DNA of 64,000 bases. Origin: Brasenia schreberi (lineage: Eukaryota > Streptophyta > Magnoliopsida > Nymphaeales > Cabombaceae). The position numbers and the translations under genes are program-made. The stretch spans positions 546,001-610,000 of the forward strand of contig JAYKKT010000077.1 in NCBI GenBank assembly GCA_036023115.1, given 5' to 3'. This document shows positions 33,990 to 45,639 of the stretch, piece by piece; position 1 is the stretch's first letter; every line of letters starts with the position of its first letter. Under the pieces are notes generated by a model that was not told the origin of the DNA, searched no databases, and saw nothing but the letters and a program-made list of their open reading frames with translations.

Positions 33990-36480
33990 ATGGTAACATA
34001 TCCCGTGTAGAAAAGTAAGAAACATATATTTCATTATTTTTATACCATATCATGTATATAATGATATTTTACCATTATATTATCCACTCTACTCTTTGTT
34101 AGAGTTATGATTGCATTGTTGTCACAATAAATGAAAATTGGCTCATTGACTATATTCTACTTCAATTCGCAAATGAAATGACTTATCCAAATTACACTCA
34201 TTATAGTAATATTACAAGCAATATACTTAACATCTTCTGTATACTATACTACACAACCAAATTTCTTACATGATCAAGAAACAACAACACCTCTAAACAA
34301 GAAGACTTAGCTGAAGGTTGATTTGTTTTCAACCTTACTCCCAACAAAATTAGTATTTGAGTATCCAATTATTTTTCATTCATTGACCTTATAGCATAAT
34401 TTCAAGAGTTAGGGGTGGGACCTGTTGGCATAATGCACGCTTAAGAAGATCATTGCTCACTCCCCTGTAGCCCATATGAATCTGGTGACTATAAGCTTAG
34501 GAGCGGCGGTGCGGCGCAAAGCAATAAGTATTCCTTGTTCCTTTTAGATATCTCAAGATTCTCTTTACAACAACCTAGTATTGCCAACCAAGAATGCTTT
34601 GATATTTACTCATAAAACCAATAACGAAGTTGATGTTAAGTCTCTACACAATATAGCATACATCAAGCTGCCAAAAGCTTGAGTATAAGAAACATTTGAT
34701 TTTTCTTATCCATCACGTAGACCATTAGTGAGCCGACCCCATCTAGTATGGGAAAATGCTTAGTTGTCATTGTTGTTGTATCACCTAGACCATTAGTAGT
34801 TTTACTAAGTTTGACCATTTTTGGAATGAGTATACTAGCAAACATAAAGTCACACACTCTAAACTTTTGAGGATATAATATACCTTTTTTGACTTAGACA
34901 TAATATTCTAAATGCTCTATCATGGGTAGTTTTTCTAACTAGGATATAGGATATTTCTCACATATCCTTCATTTCGATCTTGAAACTTAACCATGACTTC
35001 TTGACAATCATATCATTGTCATTACCAATCAATAAAATTTCATCTATATATAAAGATAGGATGACAAAATGGCTCCCATTATTCCAAACATAAACATAGT
35101 GATCAAGCTGATTAGCCACAAATCTAAGTTCTACAATGACATTTTGAAAGGTCAAATACTATCAGTGAGGTGAAATCTTTAAGCAATATAGAGATATCTT
35201 CAACATATATACCATGTCCTCATGACCTTTATTAACATAGCTTCTTTTTGCTTCATGTAAATTGTCTCATTAAGGTCACCATTCATAAAGATAGTCTTTA
35301 CATTTAATTTATATAAATCTAAATCATAAAAGGTTATAATTACTAAATTTATCTTTATGGATGCAAATTTCACAATAGAAGAATATATATCAACATAATT
35401 TATGCCCTCTTTTTGCAACCAACACCACTTTAAATTTTAATATTGAACCATCAACTTTGTACTTCTTTTTCAATGCCTATTTCAACCAATTGCTTTTCCT
35501 CTCTTTGGCCGAACACAATTATCAATTCATAGACTTGGGTTTTTCATAATGGATTCAATTTCTTCATCCATTGCCTTGACCCAATCTTATTATTTAGATG
35601 ACTTCATAGCTTCCTGATCACTTAAGTTATCAGTCATATCATCTAAATCTACTCAATTACAAGTCTCCTCAATCAAATAAGTATAATGCTCCTTTAAATA
35701 AGATGGAGGAGCTCGTAGTCATCTCTTATGACTATTTAATATTTCAATTTGTAGTGGAAGATTATTTGTTTTTTCTATGGGTTAAATGATGACTTATCAA
35801 GATCTAGTAGATCATTAATATTTTTGTTATTATTTATAAGAATGTTATTTTATTATTTTTTAATAATCCAACATCCTTACTTTCTATTTACTCGAGGTCC
35901 TTATAATAGAACCAACACCCTTTTGGTCCTTTTGGGTATCTAACAAAAATACACCTCAAAGATCTCCTATCTAGTTTATCTCTAGATTGCTCTATGTTAT
36001 TGCTTCTCTCTAAAATACTTTAGGCAAAGAAAGATATATTTATATGGACCTTGTCATATTTAGAAGTGTTCTAAACTAAACTGTTTTGTTAAGATGTTTT
36101 AGGCATTGTATTTTGCCTAGATATTACATATTTCTTACAATATTCAAAAAACTCAAATGATGTGTATTTTCCATCTCAATCGAACGTCAACACTTAATTG
36201 TATAACTTAGTTGATTTTTAATTTCTTCCTTATATTCTTTGAATGTATCTAATGCTTTAGCTTTATGTGACAAGAGGTACATAAGTTCATACCTCAAATA
36301 GTTTGCACTATGGGACCTTATTCTAAAAAGTCCACAAATATCAGTATGAATGATTTCTAATAGACTTGTGGTTCTTCTTGTTTTTTTGAGAAATGTTTTT
36401 TTATCATTTTTTCTTGAATGCAAGACTCATATTTATTAAATGTAGTTTCATGTCAAATATTGTTAATTTCTTTAACTTAT
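33990..36480 (-). mobile_element. Ty1/copia pol relic (integrase, RT, RNase H)
   Basis: Minus-strand translation, right to left, gives integrase core (LEIIHTDICGLFRIRSHSANY; DGKYTSFEFFEYCKKYVIS near 36120-36190), the post-integrase FVRYPKGPKGCWFYYKD segment near 35900, and RT (VDIYSSIVKFASIKINL, LNVKTIFMNGDLNETIYM at 35200-35418). Then come LYIDEILLIGND (35040) and RNase H (RILRYLKGTRN near 34540; EYIACNITIM, IFIYCDNNAIITLTKSRVDN near 34100-34240). The RT box is Y-I-D-E instead of Y-V-D-D. Stops and frameshifts are frequent. Gag, protease and both LTRs are missing or unrecognisable. RTE copy H is inserted at 34730. Confidence 0.88.
34730..34779 (+). mobile_element. RTE LINE copy H, 50-bp insertion with target duplication
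   Basis: Only the last 50 bp of the RTE (agccgaccccatctagtatg then aaaatgcttag and TTG-like tail) is inserted into the copia relic. It is bordered by an 18-bp duplication, atcacgtagaccattagt (34712-34729) and atcacctagaccattagt (34780-34797). This is an extreme 5' truncation. Confidence 0.9.
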
Positions 36481-38053
36481 TTGGGCTTGGATCAGTCCAC
36501 AAGCTCACTCGGGAGATGAAAGAGTTGCAGCTGTCCCCAGGTTTCTCTACATTGTCGGGTTAAATACACTTCCTCTTTCAGGTGCGTCTGAAATGGCAAA
36601 CCATGTATCTTCTGGCATATCCTAGAATACACGACACATTGTGCTAGATGTGTCTTCTGGCATATCTTCATTCGGCGCAACTTTTGATCTGCTCGTTAGA
36701 CTCTGCGTGTCATGTATACTCTTTGGGTTTCTCTACGAGAAGGATGGATTAAGAGCAATGTTGCTCCTCGGCCATGTGGATCTTCAAAATTCATCGTTGT
36801 TTCTTAGGATGGACTTTGTTTACTTTTAGGATTACAGTGTCATCTATAGTTGGCATTATCTACTTTTAGTATTTCTCCAACTTCCATCGTTATTGTTTCC
36901 TGTTGCCTATATAATGGCGTTTACTCTGTATGAATATCATCCCACGATCTCTTAATATAATTTCTTTCTTTAAGAAGTTAGCTTTGTGTGGATTCGCATG
37001 GCGTTTCCGTGGATTCTGAAACCCTAACACGGTGGATTCGGGGAAATGTACGTGAAGTCTTGGAAACCTTGCTAAGCTCACGTCGCAGTCAATTGCTTTT
37101 GGGCCAACACATACCCAATCGTGGTGCCTACACCCAAACCCACTCGACCGTTAAGTCGCTCTGTGGGCAATGGAGAGGCATCGCTTGTACCATGTCTCAA
37201 GTTGAGAAGTTGACGTTGTTTATTCGTAAAATGAAATCAATATATCAAATAAACGATAAAAATATATATCAAATCAATGAAATACCCTCTCAAAATGACT
37301 GAAATCTTTTTTGAATAGGCTTCATTCCTTCTTTTCCTCTTATTCTTTTTTCCTTTCTCGTTTTTCTTTCCTTTTCAGCTGTATTTGAAACATTATGAGA
37401 CGGTGGATGGTTTAATACCGTGCATTGGATCGAACTTAAATTGTAGGTGACCCAAGAAATGATATGAGATGATAGACAATAAGAGAACCCACACACAGAC
37501 AGTTTTAGACCATCAAGGATATCAAAGTAGTTGTTATTGTGTATGATTATTATATAATTCACTGGTTGTTATGTATCTTGATTTTAAGGAAAAGTAGTTG
37601 TTATTGTTCACCTTTTACTTCAATTAATCTTCCTTGATCATGAAAGAAGTTTTTGCTGCTTACTGGGTGCTTTCACATGCATGGCGTCCAGAATGCTTTG
37701 GGAATATGTGTTTCCAATTGAATTTTATAGCAGGTCTAATAGTATGCATATTTCATGTATGATTTTCTAGTTATCTTGTAAATTTCCAATGTGAAGTAAG
37801 ATAACTTTTTCACTCAACAGTTAAAACCATGAAATAATTGCTATCAATCATGTCCGTTAATATCACTAAGCTGTTATTCTGGATGTGATGTGCTTCTCAT
37901 TTTCTCAACATGGAAAAAAGATCCTTTATTTCTGGGCATATACTTTTTTAGGCACATCGTTGAAGTTCTATTCACATCTTCTTAATCATTCTTTCTTTAC
38001 CTGTTTTATCACTACTTCAGCTTTAGATTGACATGGGAAGAGTTGGTATTGTC

Positions 38054-38055
<2 letters not shown>
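36481..38055. other. Unassigned 1.6 kb
   Basis: No family recognised. The part at 36840-36980 has tgcctatataatgg and a run ending aatataatttctttcttt that could be an LTR U3/R region on the plus strand, but borders and a PBS are lacking. Confidence 0.35.

Positions 38056-38143
<88 letters not shown>
38056..38143. repeat. (TA)n microsatellite, 88 bp
   Basis: Forty-four uninterrupted TA dinucleotides. The YIYIYI translation over it is an artefact. Confidence 0.98.
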
Positions 38144-38145
<2 letters not shown>

Positions 38146-38268
38146 CCCGTGCCATTTCTTGATATCTTTATATCTAGTTATGCTTTGTCATGCACTGATT
38201 ATATGCTTTTCTTTTGTAGTTTCTTCTTTTGTAACGGGAGAATTTTAGAATATGATGATCATGTGATG

Positions 38269-39323
38269 TAGTGTTATCCATATCGCACCGTATACGTACG
38301 ATATGTACCATGATACGATACCATATCGTACGATATGGCAAAAAATTATTCTTTTCCATTTATTTTTGCATATTTTCTTGCCTTTGTTCGCCTCTCTTCA
38401 CTTCTCCTTAAGGCATCCTCTGGTATGCTTGTTTGGTATTGCAAGCTGCATGTGCATAACATGTAAATTCAGGTTAGTTTATAAGAATTTTATTGAATAA
38501 GAATAATTTATGAACAAATAACAATTACGACAAAATCATTTCCCTTTCTGTTGCTACCAGTTTCTAATTTCATGAAATCGCAAACAATGAAGAACAATTT
38601 AGTTGTCTCAGTTCATTGGGTGGGCATTTAAGAGCTTCACTATTTTACGGTTCACCTTACATGACTTCCATTGAGTTGAACATGACCAGCGTGTATGAGG
38701 CTTAGCTCAGCATTTGAAGTAAGATCATAAGTAATTAGATGACCTAATTTTGACCCACATCATCCATCGGTGTTATCTGTATCATCCTTCTGTTTCAAAC
38801 CACTTCAAACACATGACCTGAACATGACCTACGTTGGATAATTTTGATATATTAGAAGATTGGATTATGGAAGATAACGAAGAAAATGCCTTCCTAATTA
38901 AGGAAGACATTGCATGGATTAATTTGGAAGGAGCGCAACAATATTATCAAGGAGATGAAGATTTTGATTTTAAAGCAGAAGGTGGTGAGGATGTTTAGCA
39001 AGGAGAAGATGAAGATTATTTAGTTGATGATCCTTATTACAATATGTAAATATAAATGTATTTCATTTTTTGCTTCAAAATCTGTAACTTTAGATGCAAT
39101 TGTTCAATGGTGAATGCCCAATATGTACTAAACTTTGCATTATATGAATTCAAAGCAATTACCAGATTTTTCCTAATTTTTCCTAATTTTTTTGGTTTTT
39201 TACTAATTTTTTCTGATTTTTTAAATATTTTTTTTCTATTTTATAAATATTAAAGTATGATACGATATGATATGCCCATATCGTGGAGCAAAATAATATG
39301 CGATACGATACGCGTAAGACAAC
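38269..39323 (+). mobile_element. Internally deleted hAT transposon h4
   Basis: The left end tagtgttatc and right end gacaacactg form an imperfect terminal inverted repeat. Next to each lie dense gatac/gtatc repeats (38280-38337 and 39258-39313). The right 70 bp is the reverse complement of the left end of h5 with few differences. The interior keeps the acidic C-terminal tail of the transposase (LDNFDILEDWIMEDNEENAF, then EEDIAWINLEGAQQYYQGDED after a shift, and DYLVDDPYYNM), homologous to h5 at 44516-44790. BED, DUF659 and dimerisation regions are deleted, so it is non-autonomous. No convincing 8-bp target duplication was found. Confidence 0.8.
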
Positions 39324-40319
39324 ACTGGTTTATTGTATTCTACATGCTATCCATGAAAGACTACAAAAACCCCAGGCAAAATCGACAAACAGCTAAAGTG
39401 CGAATTAGTGAAGGGGCAGCTACGTTGAAGATATCAATGAGAAAGGGTTTCCTATAGTAGTGTCGCATGTTGAAAAAACCTCGAGCAAACACTAAGTAGG
39501 CAAGTTGGCAAAAGATATAGCTTTGAGGCCAAAGAATTTATCAGTCCAACTTTCTCATATATGAAGAATACATAAGAGAGAAGGGTTGGATCCTTATGAT
39601 CAACACAATGCTAACTTTCAAGAACCACCAACCTCATCTCAGAGTTCCTCCTCTCAAGAAGACAATGTTGCTTTGCAACCACCGCCAATAACAACTATGT
39701 ACCCAAAAGGAGACATAAGAGAGGACTATAGTTATTGGCTACTTAGGAGATGAATCTAATCAATTCTATGACAATTTGGAAGGTATATAAGGCTATATTC
39801 TCATGCCACAGCACATGAGTATAAAAAACTGAATTTCAATAATTGTAAATTAACTATCCATTCATTGGCTTCGTTCATTGGCTTCGTTGAAGCATCCCAT
39901 GAGGACCAAGTCAATGTGGTTGGTGGTGTAGTCTTTTCTTAGAGAAAAGATGGTGCTGGCCACTTGACTAGATTATAGGAATGTTCAAACTTTCTCAAAA
40001 GTAAGGAGAGCTTGGTCAATATCTCACCTTGACCTCACAAATTCAGATAGGGAAGCAACAAGGTGGGAAAATGGTATTGGAAAACAAGGGTCCTGATCCA
40101 TCTACTTGCCCTCACAAGGGAAATGCCAATCTATGTTTTCTCTAATGTGTTTAAAGGAGAATATGATGACTTTCATTATGAGTTTTGCTTGCATTAAGAG
40201 ATGGCTGATATCTTACCTCAAAGTTTCACCTCAAACTAGAATGGTTACTTTGAGTTTGAAAATGTCGCCACGGCTCATGCTCTAGGTTAGACCATGCTTA
40301 TCAATGGAATGGACTCTCC
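39324..40319 (+). other. Unassigned, possibly gypsy gag-derived
   Basis: A fragmentary reading frame (LDPYDQHNANFQEPPTSSQ then VALQPPPITTMYPKGD, 39590-39720) has a low-complexity Ser/Gln/Pro composition and no family I can name. Its position just before the gypsy protease relic suggests retroelement origin. Confidence 0.3.
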
Positions 40320-40680
40320 ATTTATACTTGAGAAACTTGCCAAGGTCAATATCAACCATACCAAGCCGTTTTACATTAAAGCACTAGTGAACAACCACCT
40401 ATCAGTAGGATGTCCACCGATAGAGGTTTTGTCTTAAACATCATGCCTGTGGATACCTAGGACAAGATGGGTAAGAGGCCATGTAACCTCGTCGTGATCT
40501 CAAAATGTTAGACTTTCAAGGGGAGCCCTCCATCATAGGAGTTACAACCGTTGAACTCAAGGGACCAAAGACCTCTAGCACATGCTATATCGAGCAACTC
40601 ATTATTGCTCAAAAGGTATCAGAGATCAATGTCAACTATTATGTGTCGTACTTTACCAAAAAAATCATGTTATTAACTGA
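40320..40680 (+). pseudogene. Ty3/gypsy aspartic protease relic
   Basis: Frames shift, but the order is FILEKLAKVNINHTKPFYIK ALVNNHL, then DRGFVLNIMPVDT, DKMGKRPCNLVVIS, then MLDFQGEPSIIGVTTVELK. This matches the plant gypsy protease pattern (PLYIKALVNxxxxxRxLxDGGSxLNxxPxxTLxKMGKxxxDL... GVTTVEL). The catalytic D-G-G/D-S-G is D-R-G. It is interrupted downstream by RTE copy I at 40777. Confidence 0.6.
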
Positions 40681-40776
40681 GGGTAGAATATAACTTGTCA
40701 AAGATAACATCCAATAAGGGTTGAGTTACAAATGATAGAGACAATTTCTCAGTTGATTTTGGTAATCCCAATCATC

Positions 40777-41143
40777 GGCAACAACAACTAAGCCTTTTTC
40801 AATACTAAACGGGGTCATCTACATAGATTCTTTGTTTCCACATAGCCCTATCATGTGCCATGTTAGCAATTAACTCACAATAAGTTAGAACATTCTTTAT
40901 TGTTTCTTTCCAACACTTTTGTGGTCGTCTTCCACCTCTTTTAATACTTTCTAAATTTAGTTTTTCATACCTTCTTAAAGGTTCTTCTTTTGATCTTCTT
41001 TCTATATGTTCAAACCATCTTAAACGATATTCTCTCATTTTATCCTCTATTGGTTCCACTCCTAATTTGTTTCTAATAACCTCATTATGTATACAATCTT
41101 TTCTTGTATGATCACTCATTCATCTCAACATCTTCATTTCTCA
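40777..41143 (-). mobile_element. RTE LINE copy I, 5'-truncated, with 14-bp target duplication
   Basis: The 367-bp minus-strand insertion is flanked by taatcccaatcatc at 40763-40776 and 41144-41157. It starts with the CAA tail and taagcctttttcaatac and ends inside the C-terminal region ([20 protein letters not shown]). It retains a single uninterrupted frame, 40805-41119, of 104 codons, so it is relatively young. Confidence 0.93.
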
Positions 41144-41157
41144 TAATCCCAATCATC

Positions 41158-42156
41158 ATTTTGAAATAATGCCTTTAAGGAGAAGAATATTGTGCAGCTT
41201 ATCATGTGAGGGTTTATATTTAGCAAGACCAAATTCCCAAGGTCACTATGGATAGGGATAATCAAGTAATTAACTGGTTCAATGCTATTCAAGTTGAGGA
41301 GAGAATTAGGGTGTCTAACCCAATCATGCTTGGAAGGAAACTTAAACAAGTCCCTTAGAGGGAGGAGTGGTGTCTAATTGTCAGATACATCCAATGAAGC
41401 GAATTTGGGCTAGGCAGTAAGGATTACACGCTTCTTCTCTCACCTTGCCCTTTGTTTTCGCTTGGACCTTACTAGGAGATACCGGGTACAGTGAATTCAT
41501 GACCAATCCTATTATGATGCCAAGCCCAAACTACCAAGTTTCTATAATAGATACCTATGGTGAGGTCACCATGCCTCAACAAGACCAACACATCATTACC
41601 AATTCTCTTGTACCGAAGCAATGCACTAAGAAAGATTGATAACGTTGGAAGCCACAACTTCATGTGAAGGAGGATTTCTCCCAAAAAAGACTCTCGATGA
41701 TGACGAAGTTCATCTAGATGACAAGAGGGTGGATTCAATGAAATTTAGAAAATATAGGTATATCCAACATTGCAAGAGCCATAAGACCCGTGGGTGATAT
41801 TGGGTTATTGCAGCTCACAAAATGGCAAACAAACATTTGGATGCTCTAATTAGGGTGCTTGAGAGCCAAGAACAAAAATTGAATGAGTAATCACCTAAAA
41901 TTAATTCTTTGTAAAGTTGGACATACCAAGAATATACAAAGCGAGAAGAGAAGAAAAGTGATATGTCGCTCAAAGCTCACTTCTTCCTTTTTGCGGTTGT
42001 GAGCTTCGAAATTTTTTTAATAAGACATCACCTGGGTGTTAATAATAAAAGAATAAGAAGGTTGGCCAATTCTTGAGGATGATGCCCTTAAAGAAAAGCC
42101 ATGTAATGTAATTAAAGTTAAGAAGAGTTAGACCAACCATCTTAAACTTGAATATA
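41158..42156. other. Unassigned, flank of gypsy relic
   Basis: The DNA on both sides of RTE I is continuous across the duplication. No motif was recognised. Lys/Gln-rich translated text near 41830-41890 (LDALIRVLESQEQKLNE) may be coiled coil. Confidence 0.35.
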
Positions 42157-42177
42157 GAATAATTATTATAGACAAAG

Positions 42178-42245
42178 CTTTTTCCTATACTAAATGGGGT
42201 CGACTACATGGATTCTTTGTTTTCACAGAGCCCTATCATGTGTCA
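42178..42245 (-). mobile_element. RTE LINE copy J, 68-bp insertion with target duplication
   Basis: Only the 3'-terminal 68 bp of the RTE is present (gctttttcctatactaaatg to ccctatcatgtgtc). It is bordered by a 21-bp near-perfect duplication beginning agaataattattata at 42157-42177 and 42246-42266. The CAA tail has shrunk to a single acaa overlapping the duplication. Confidence 0.85.
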
Positions 42246-42266
42246 AGAATAATTATTATATACAAA

Positions 42267-44209
42267 TAAAAATCCTAGAAATCCATAAACTAGATTAAGA
42301 TCATGCAGAAAATAGGGAAGAAAAAATCTATAAGGTCATAAGTGCCCCATTGTCACCAATTGTCTGCATAATGGGAGCCTACTCTAAACAAGCAATTTTG
42401 TACTTTTCGGTTGATTTTGGTCATATCATGATTTCCTTTGAGAACCAATTGAGACGGAATTGTCCTTCATGTGAAAGAGTTCTTCAAGGACAATCACCAT
42501 CATTTATGTTTTTGTTTTCTAATTTAAGGTTAACAATTAAATATGCATGTGTCACATGAAATTTATTGTTTGTTTCATTAGAAGTTAGAAGTAGAATTTG
42601 TTCATTTAGTTTGACTCATATTTATAAAAGAAGTGGTTGTGTTTCTTCATATTTCTTAGAAATTAGAGAATCTATTATATATATAATTTTCTAATCATAA
42701 ATACAATTATACTGCTAAATCCCTTATATCCTCGCTACCACTATAACAGGGTCGACTGCTAACAACCCACTAATCGTTGTTGATAACATAACCCCAAGTA
42801 ATGACAATAAGCCTAAATCATGCATCTTTCAGCATCATCAACTATCATATAATAAAAAATCATAGAGATATATACTCATTGGCAGTACTAGTAAAGCATG
42901 CCCATGATGATAGACTCCATAGGCAATGGATGTTATAGACATTCCAAGCACCACACCATAGGTGTTATTGTGTCATGTATGAAGATAAGATACTGCAAAT
43001 AATAATTGAGAATACTATTATCATTAAATATTGTATAATATACAATTGAGAATAAGGTTATTATATTACTTCACCTACAACAAGATCAATGCTTCTTGGT
43101 GCATATTGCATCACATTAAACTTGCTCATATTGATGCATTAATTAGCACCAGGGTACTCTCCCCCACTATTATATAGCAAGCGGTAAGACATAGCAGGCA
43201 TCAAATTCTTCCATTTCTTTTCACTCCTCAATATAGGAAAAGCAAAACTACAAGAAAATCACTCCCATAGCAAAAGAGTAGCCATTGCATTGCCTATGTT
43301 ATTGGATTGACTATAGAGCTTGGGCCCACGCACAAACTCCAATCATTGAAGCCTTTGGCCTGCCCCTTACCCCATGGGACACAAGAAGAACAACCACCAC
43401 TAACGTGGCCCACACCAACTGAAAGTAAGGCAACGTTGGCTTATAGAGCAACCAAAAAACCCTATGGTAAAGCAAAGCCCTATCCCTCACCTATGCCTCA
43501 AGCTCAAGGGTAAGATGTAAAGTTGTTATAGGTGGGATGGCCGGTGCTTACTTACCGCTAACACTATTAGGGTGGCTATAGGTAGGGGCCGCCAAAACTA
43601 GTAAGGGGGGCATGGGGTAAGGCTGACCGTGGGCCGTAGCCTTCTTGGTAGTGGTAGCGGGGTAAGTATAGTGAAGGTAAACGAGACAAGTTAGCTAGTG
43701 CTTTTATTTTTCTAGTGCCCTGCCCCCAGCCCCAACAACTATCAGAGGTGGGCAGTGCTTTGTCAAAGGAAGAACCCAAAGGGGTGTTAGGATGGCTGCT
43801 CGAAGCAAAAGGCATTGCGGTTGTCCTCCGAACAATGACCAAAGTGAGTGTCATACTAGTGGGAATCTTTGGCCAAGTGTTGCTAGTGAACTGTCGAATT
43901 GCAAGGTATTTCAGCAAAGTGCTTTGGCTGTCTCTCAATAAAAACCAATGTCCCAAGAAACATGCTAATCCATGTAGAATTTGTTGCATTGATATAGATA
44001 TACTATTTAAATGTGACTTTTCAAGTCTATTTGTAAAAGAGAGCCTAACTGGTGCAAAGAGAGCCTAACTGGTGCAGCTAGGATCATTTGTGGATGGCTG
44101 AATTGTCAAATGATGTGATGATGTTCTAAGATAAAATAACAAATACATTCATGGTATCACAAGAACTTATATATATTATCGTTTGAGTTGTTCGTAAAAA
44201 AGTATAAAC
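42267..44209. other. Unassigned 1.9 kb with one small tandem duplication
   Basis: No coding family or element end recognised. At 44041-44079 the phrase gagcctaactggtgcaaaga is duplicated in tandem. The open frames on both strands at 43576-44068 show no known motif. Confidence 0.4.
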
Positions 44210-44515
44210 CAGTGTTGTCTGACGCGTATCGTATCACGTATCGTTGGGCTCCACGATACGGGCGTATCATATCGTATTATATCGTATCGCTTGTACTTTA
44301 ATACTAAAAAATATATAAAATATTTTAAAAATCAAGAAAACTTAGTAAAATTCAAAAAAAATCAAGAAAAAACTGGTAATTACTTTAAATTCATATAATG
44401 CAAAGTTTAGTATAGATTGAGCATTCAATATTGAACAATTACATCCAAATTTATATATTTTGAATAAAAAAATGAAATACATTTACATTTTATAAATTAT
44501 AAGCAGGATCATCAA

Positions 44516-44791
44516 CTAAATAATCTTCATCTTCTCCTTGCTGAAGATCCTCATCATCATCATTATCAACACTTTATGCTTGGAAATCAAATTCTTCATC
44601 TCCTTGATATTGTTGTTGCGCTCCTTGCAAATTAATCCATGAATGTCTTCTTCAGTTATGAGGGCACTTTCTTCACTTTCTTCTACAATCGAGTCTTCTA
44701 ATATATCAAAATTATCCAAACTTATTGGATCAAATTGGTTTTCTTGTCTATTTATTTTTTTTAATTGCCTACAACAAAGAAGGATAATCAA
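44516..44791 (-). pseudogene. hAT h5 transposase acidic C-terminal exon
   Basis: RQENQFDPISLDNFDILEDS and VEESEESALITEEDI form the final acidic exon. After a frame change EE/DD-rich sequence continues and ends with DYLVDDPAYNL-like coding (44490-44520). An AG/GT-type boundary near 44768-44870 separates it from the dimerisation segment. The same tail is what h3 and h4 retained. Confidence 0.8.
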
Positions 44792-45057
44792 TTAGTAAAT
44801 AATATTAACAATTGAAGTCAAACAATTTATTGAATTGAACATTTAAGTACTAAGTAATACAACATTACCTTTCACGAAGGTGCATGTTACAATGAATAAA
44901 AACTAAATCATTAAGTCTCTTATGTTTAAACCTATTGCATTTTTTTTATATGGATATGTTCAAAGACACTCCAATTCCTTTTACATCAGTTGCACCAGAG
45001 GTTTGACTCAAGACTTTGACTACAAAATCCTTAAGGTTCGGGCAATCAATTCGAAAC

Positions 45058-45639
45058 CTATTCCACCAAACATTCATAGAAAAAAACAAATACTAGAAAC
45101 ATAATCCACAATAATATAAGATATATTGATTTAAGAAACTTAAATACGAAGATAAACAATTTACCTGGATGCATAATAGTGCGGTTATGAATTGCTACAG
45201 GCAAACCTATCAAGTGAAGAGCATTATCATAGATCTCCATCTCTCGATATATAGTATTTGTTATGCTCTCATCAGAGACTAATCTATCTATACAATCAAT
45301 GATTCCTTGATTAACCTTACCGCTCCTTTTGAAGTTTGTTGAGTACCTGAATGATGGGTTTAGATAATATGTTGCTGCATTAATAGGCTCATACAATTGT
45401 TTATTTCATCTATTATCAATGACTTTTCACACGGGCACATAATCTCTTTTTTTTCCATTAAAATTATTTCTAATGATTTTTTTTGCCCTATCTATGGCTT
45501 CATAAAGGTAGTTCATAGATGACTTCTCCTCGCTATCAGTCAATCTCAAAATCTTCACTAATGGACATATAATCCTAAACAATCTAACACATGCATTCCA
45601 AAATGTACTCCTGAAGACTGTCTCGGAAATCTCATTCAC
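45058..45639 (-). pseudogene. hAT h5 transposase central region
   Basis: Frame 45427-45639 reads FRSTFWNACVRLFRIICPLV, KILRLTDSEEKSSMNYLYEA and RAKKIIRNN. Frame 45058-45396 continues with AATYYLNPSFRYSTNFKRSG, GIIDCIDRLVSDES. The two are consecutive parts of the transposase between DUF659 and the dimerisation domain, separated by a stop and a short gap. Corresponding text in h1 lies at 125-540. Confidence 0.85.

Noticed and set aside
38033..38248. 71-codon frame with a YIYIYI repeat
   Set aside because: It is the translation of the (TA)n microsatellite.
43576..43989. 137-codon minus-strand frame overlapping a 117-codon plus-strand frame
   Set aside because: Both strands are open over the same GC-richer DNA and neither shows a known domain or a conserved motif.
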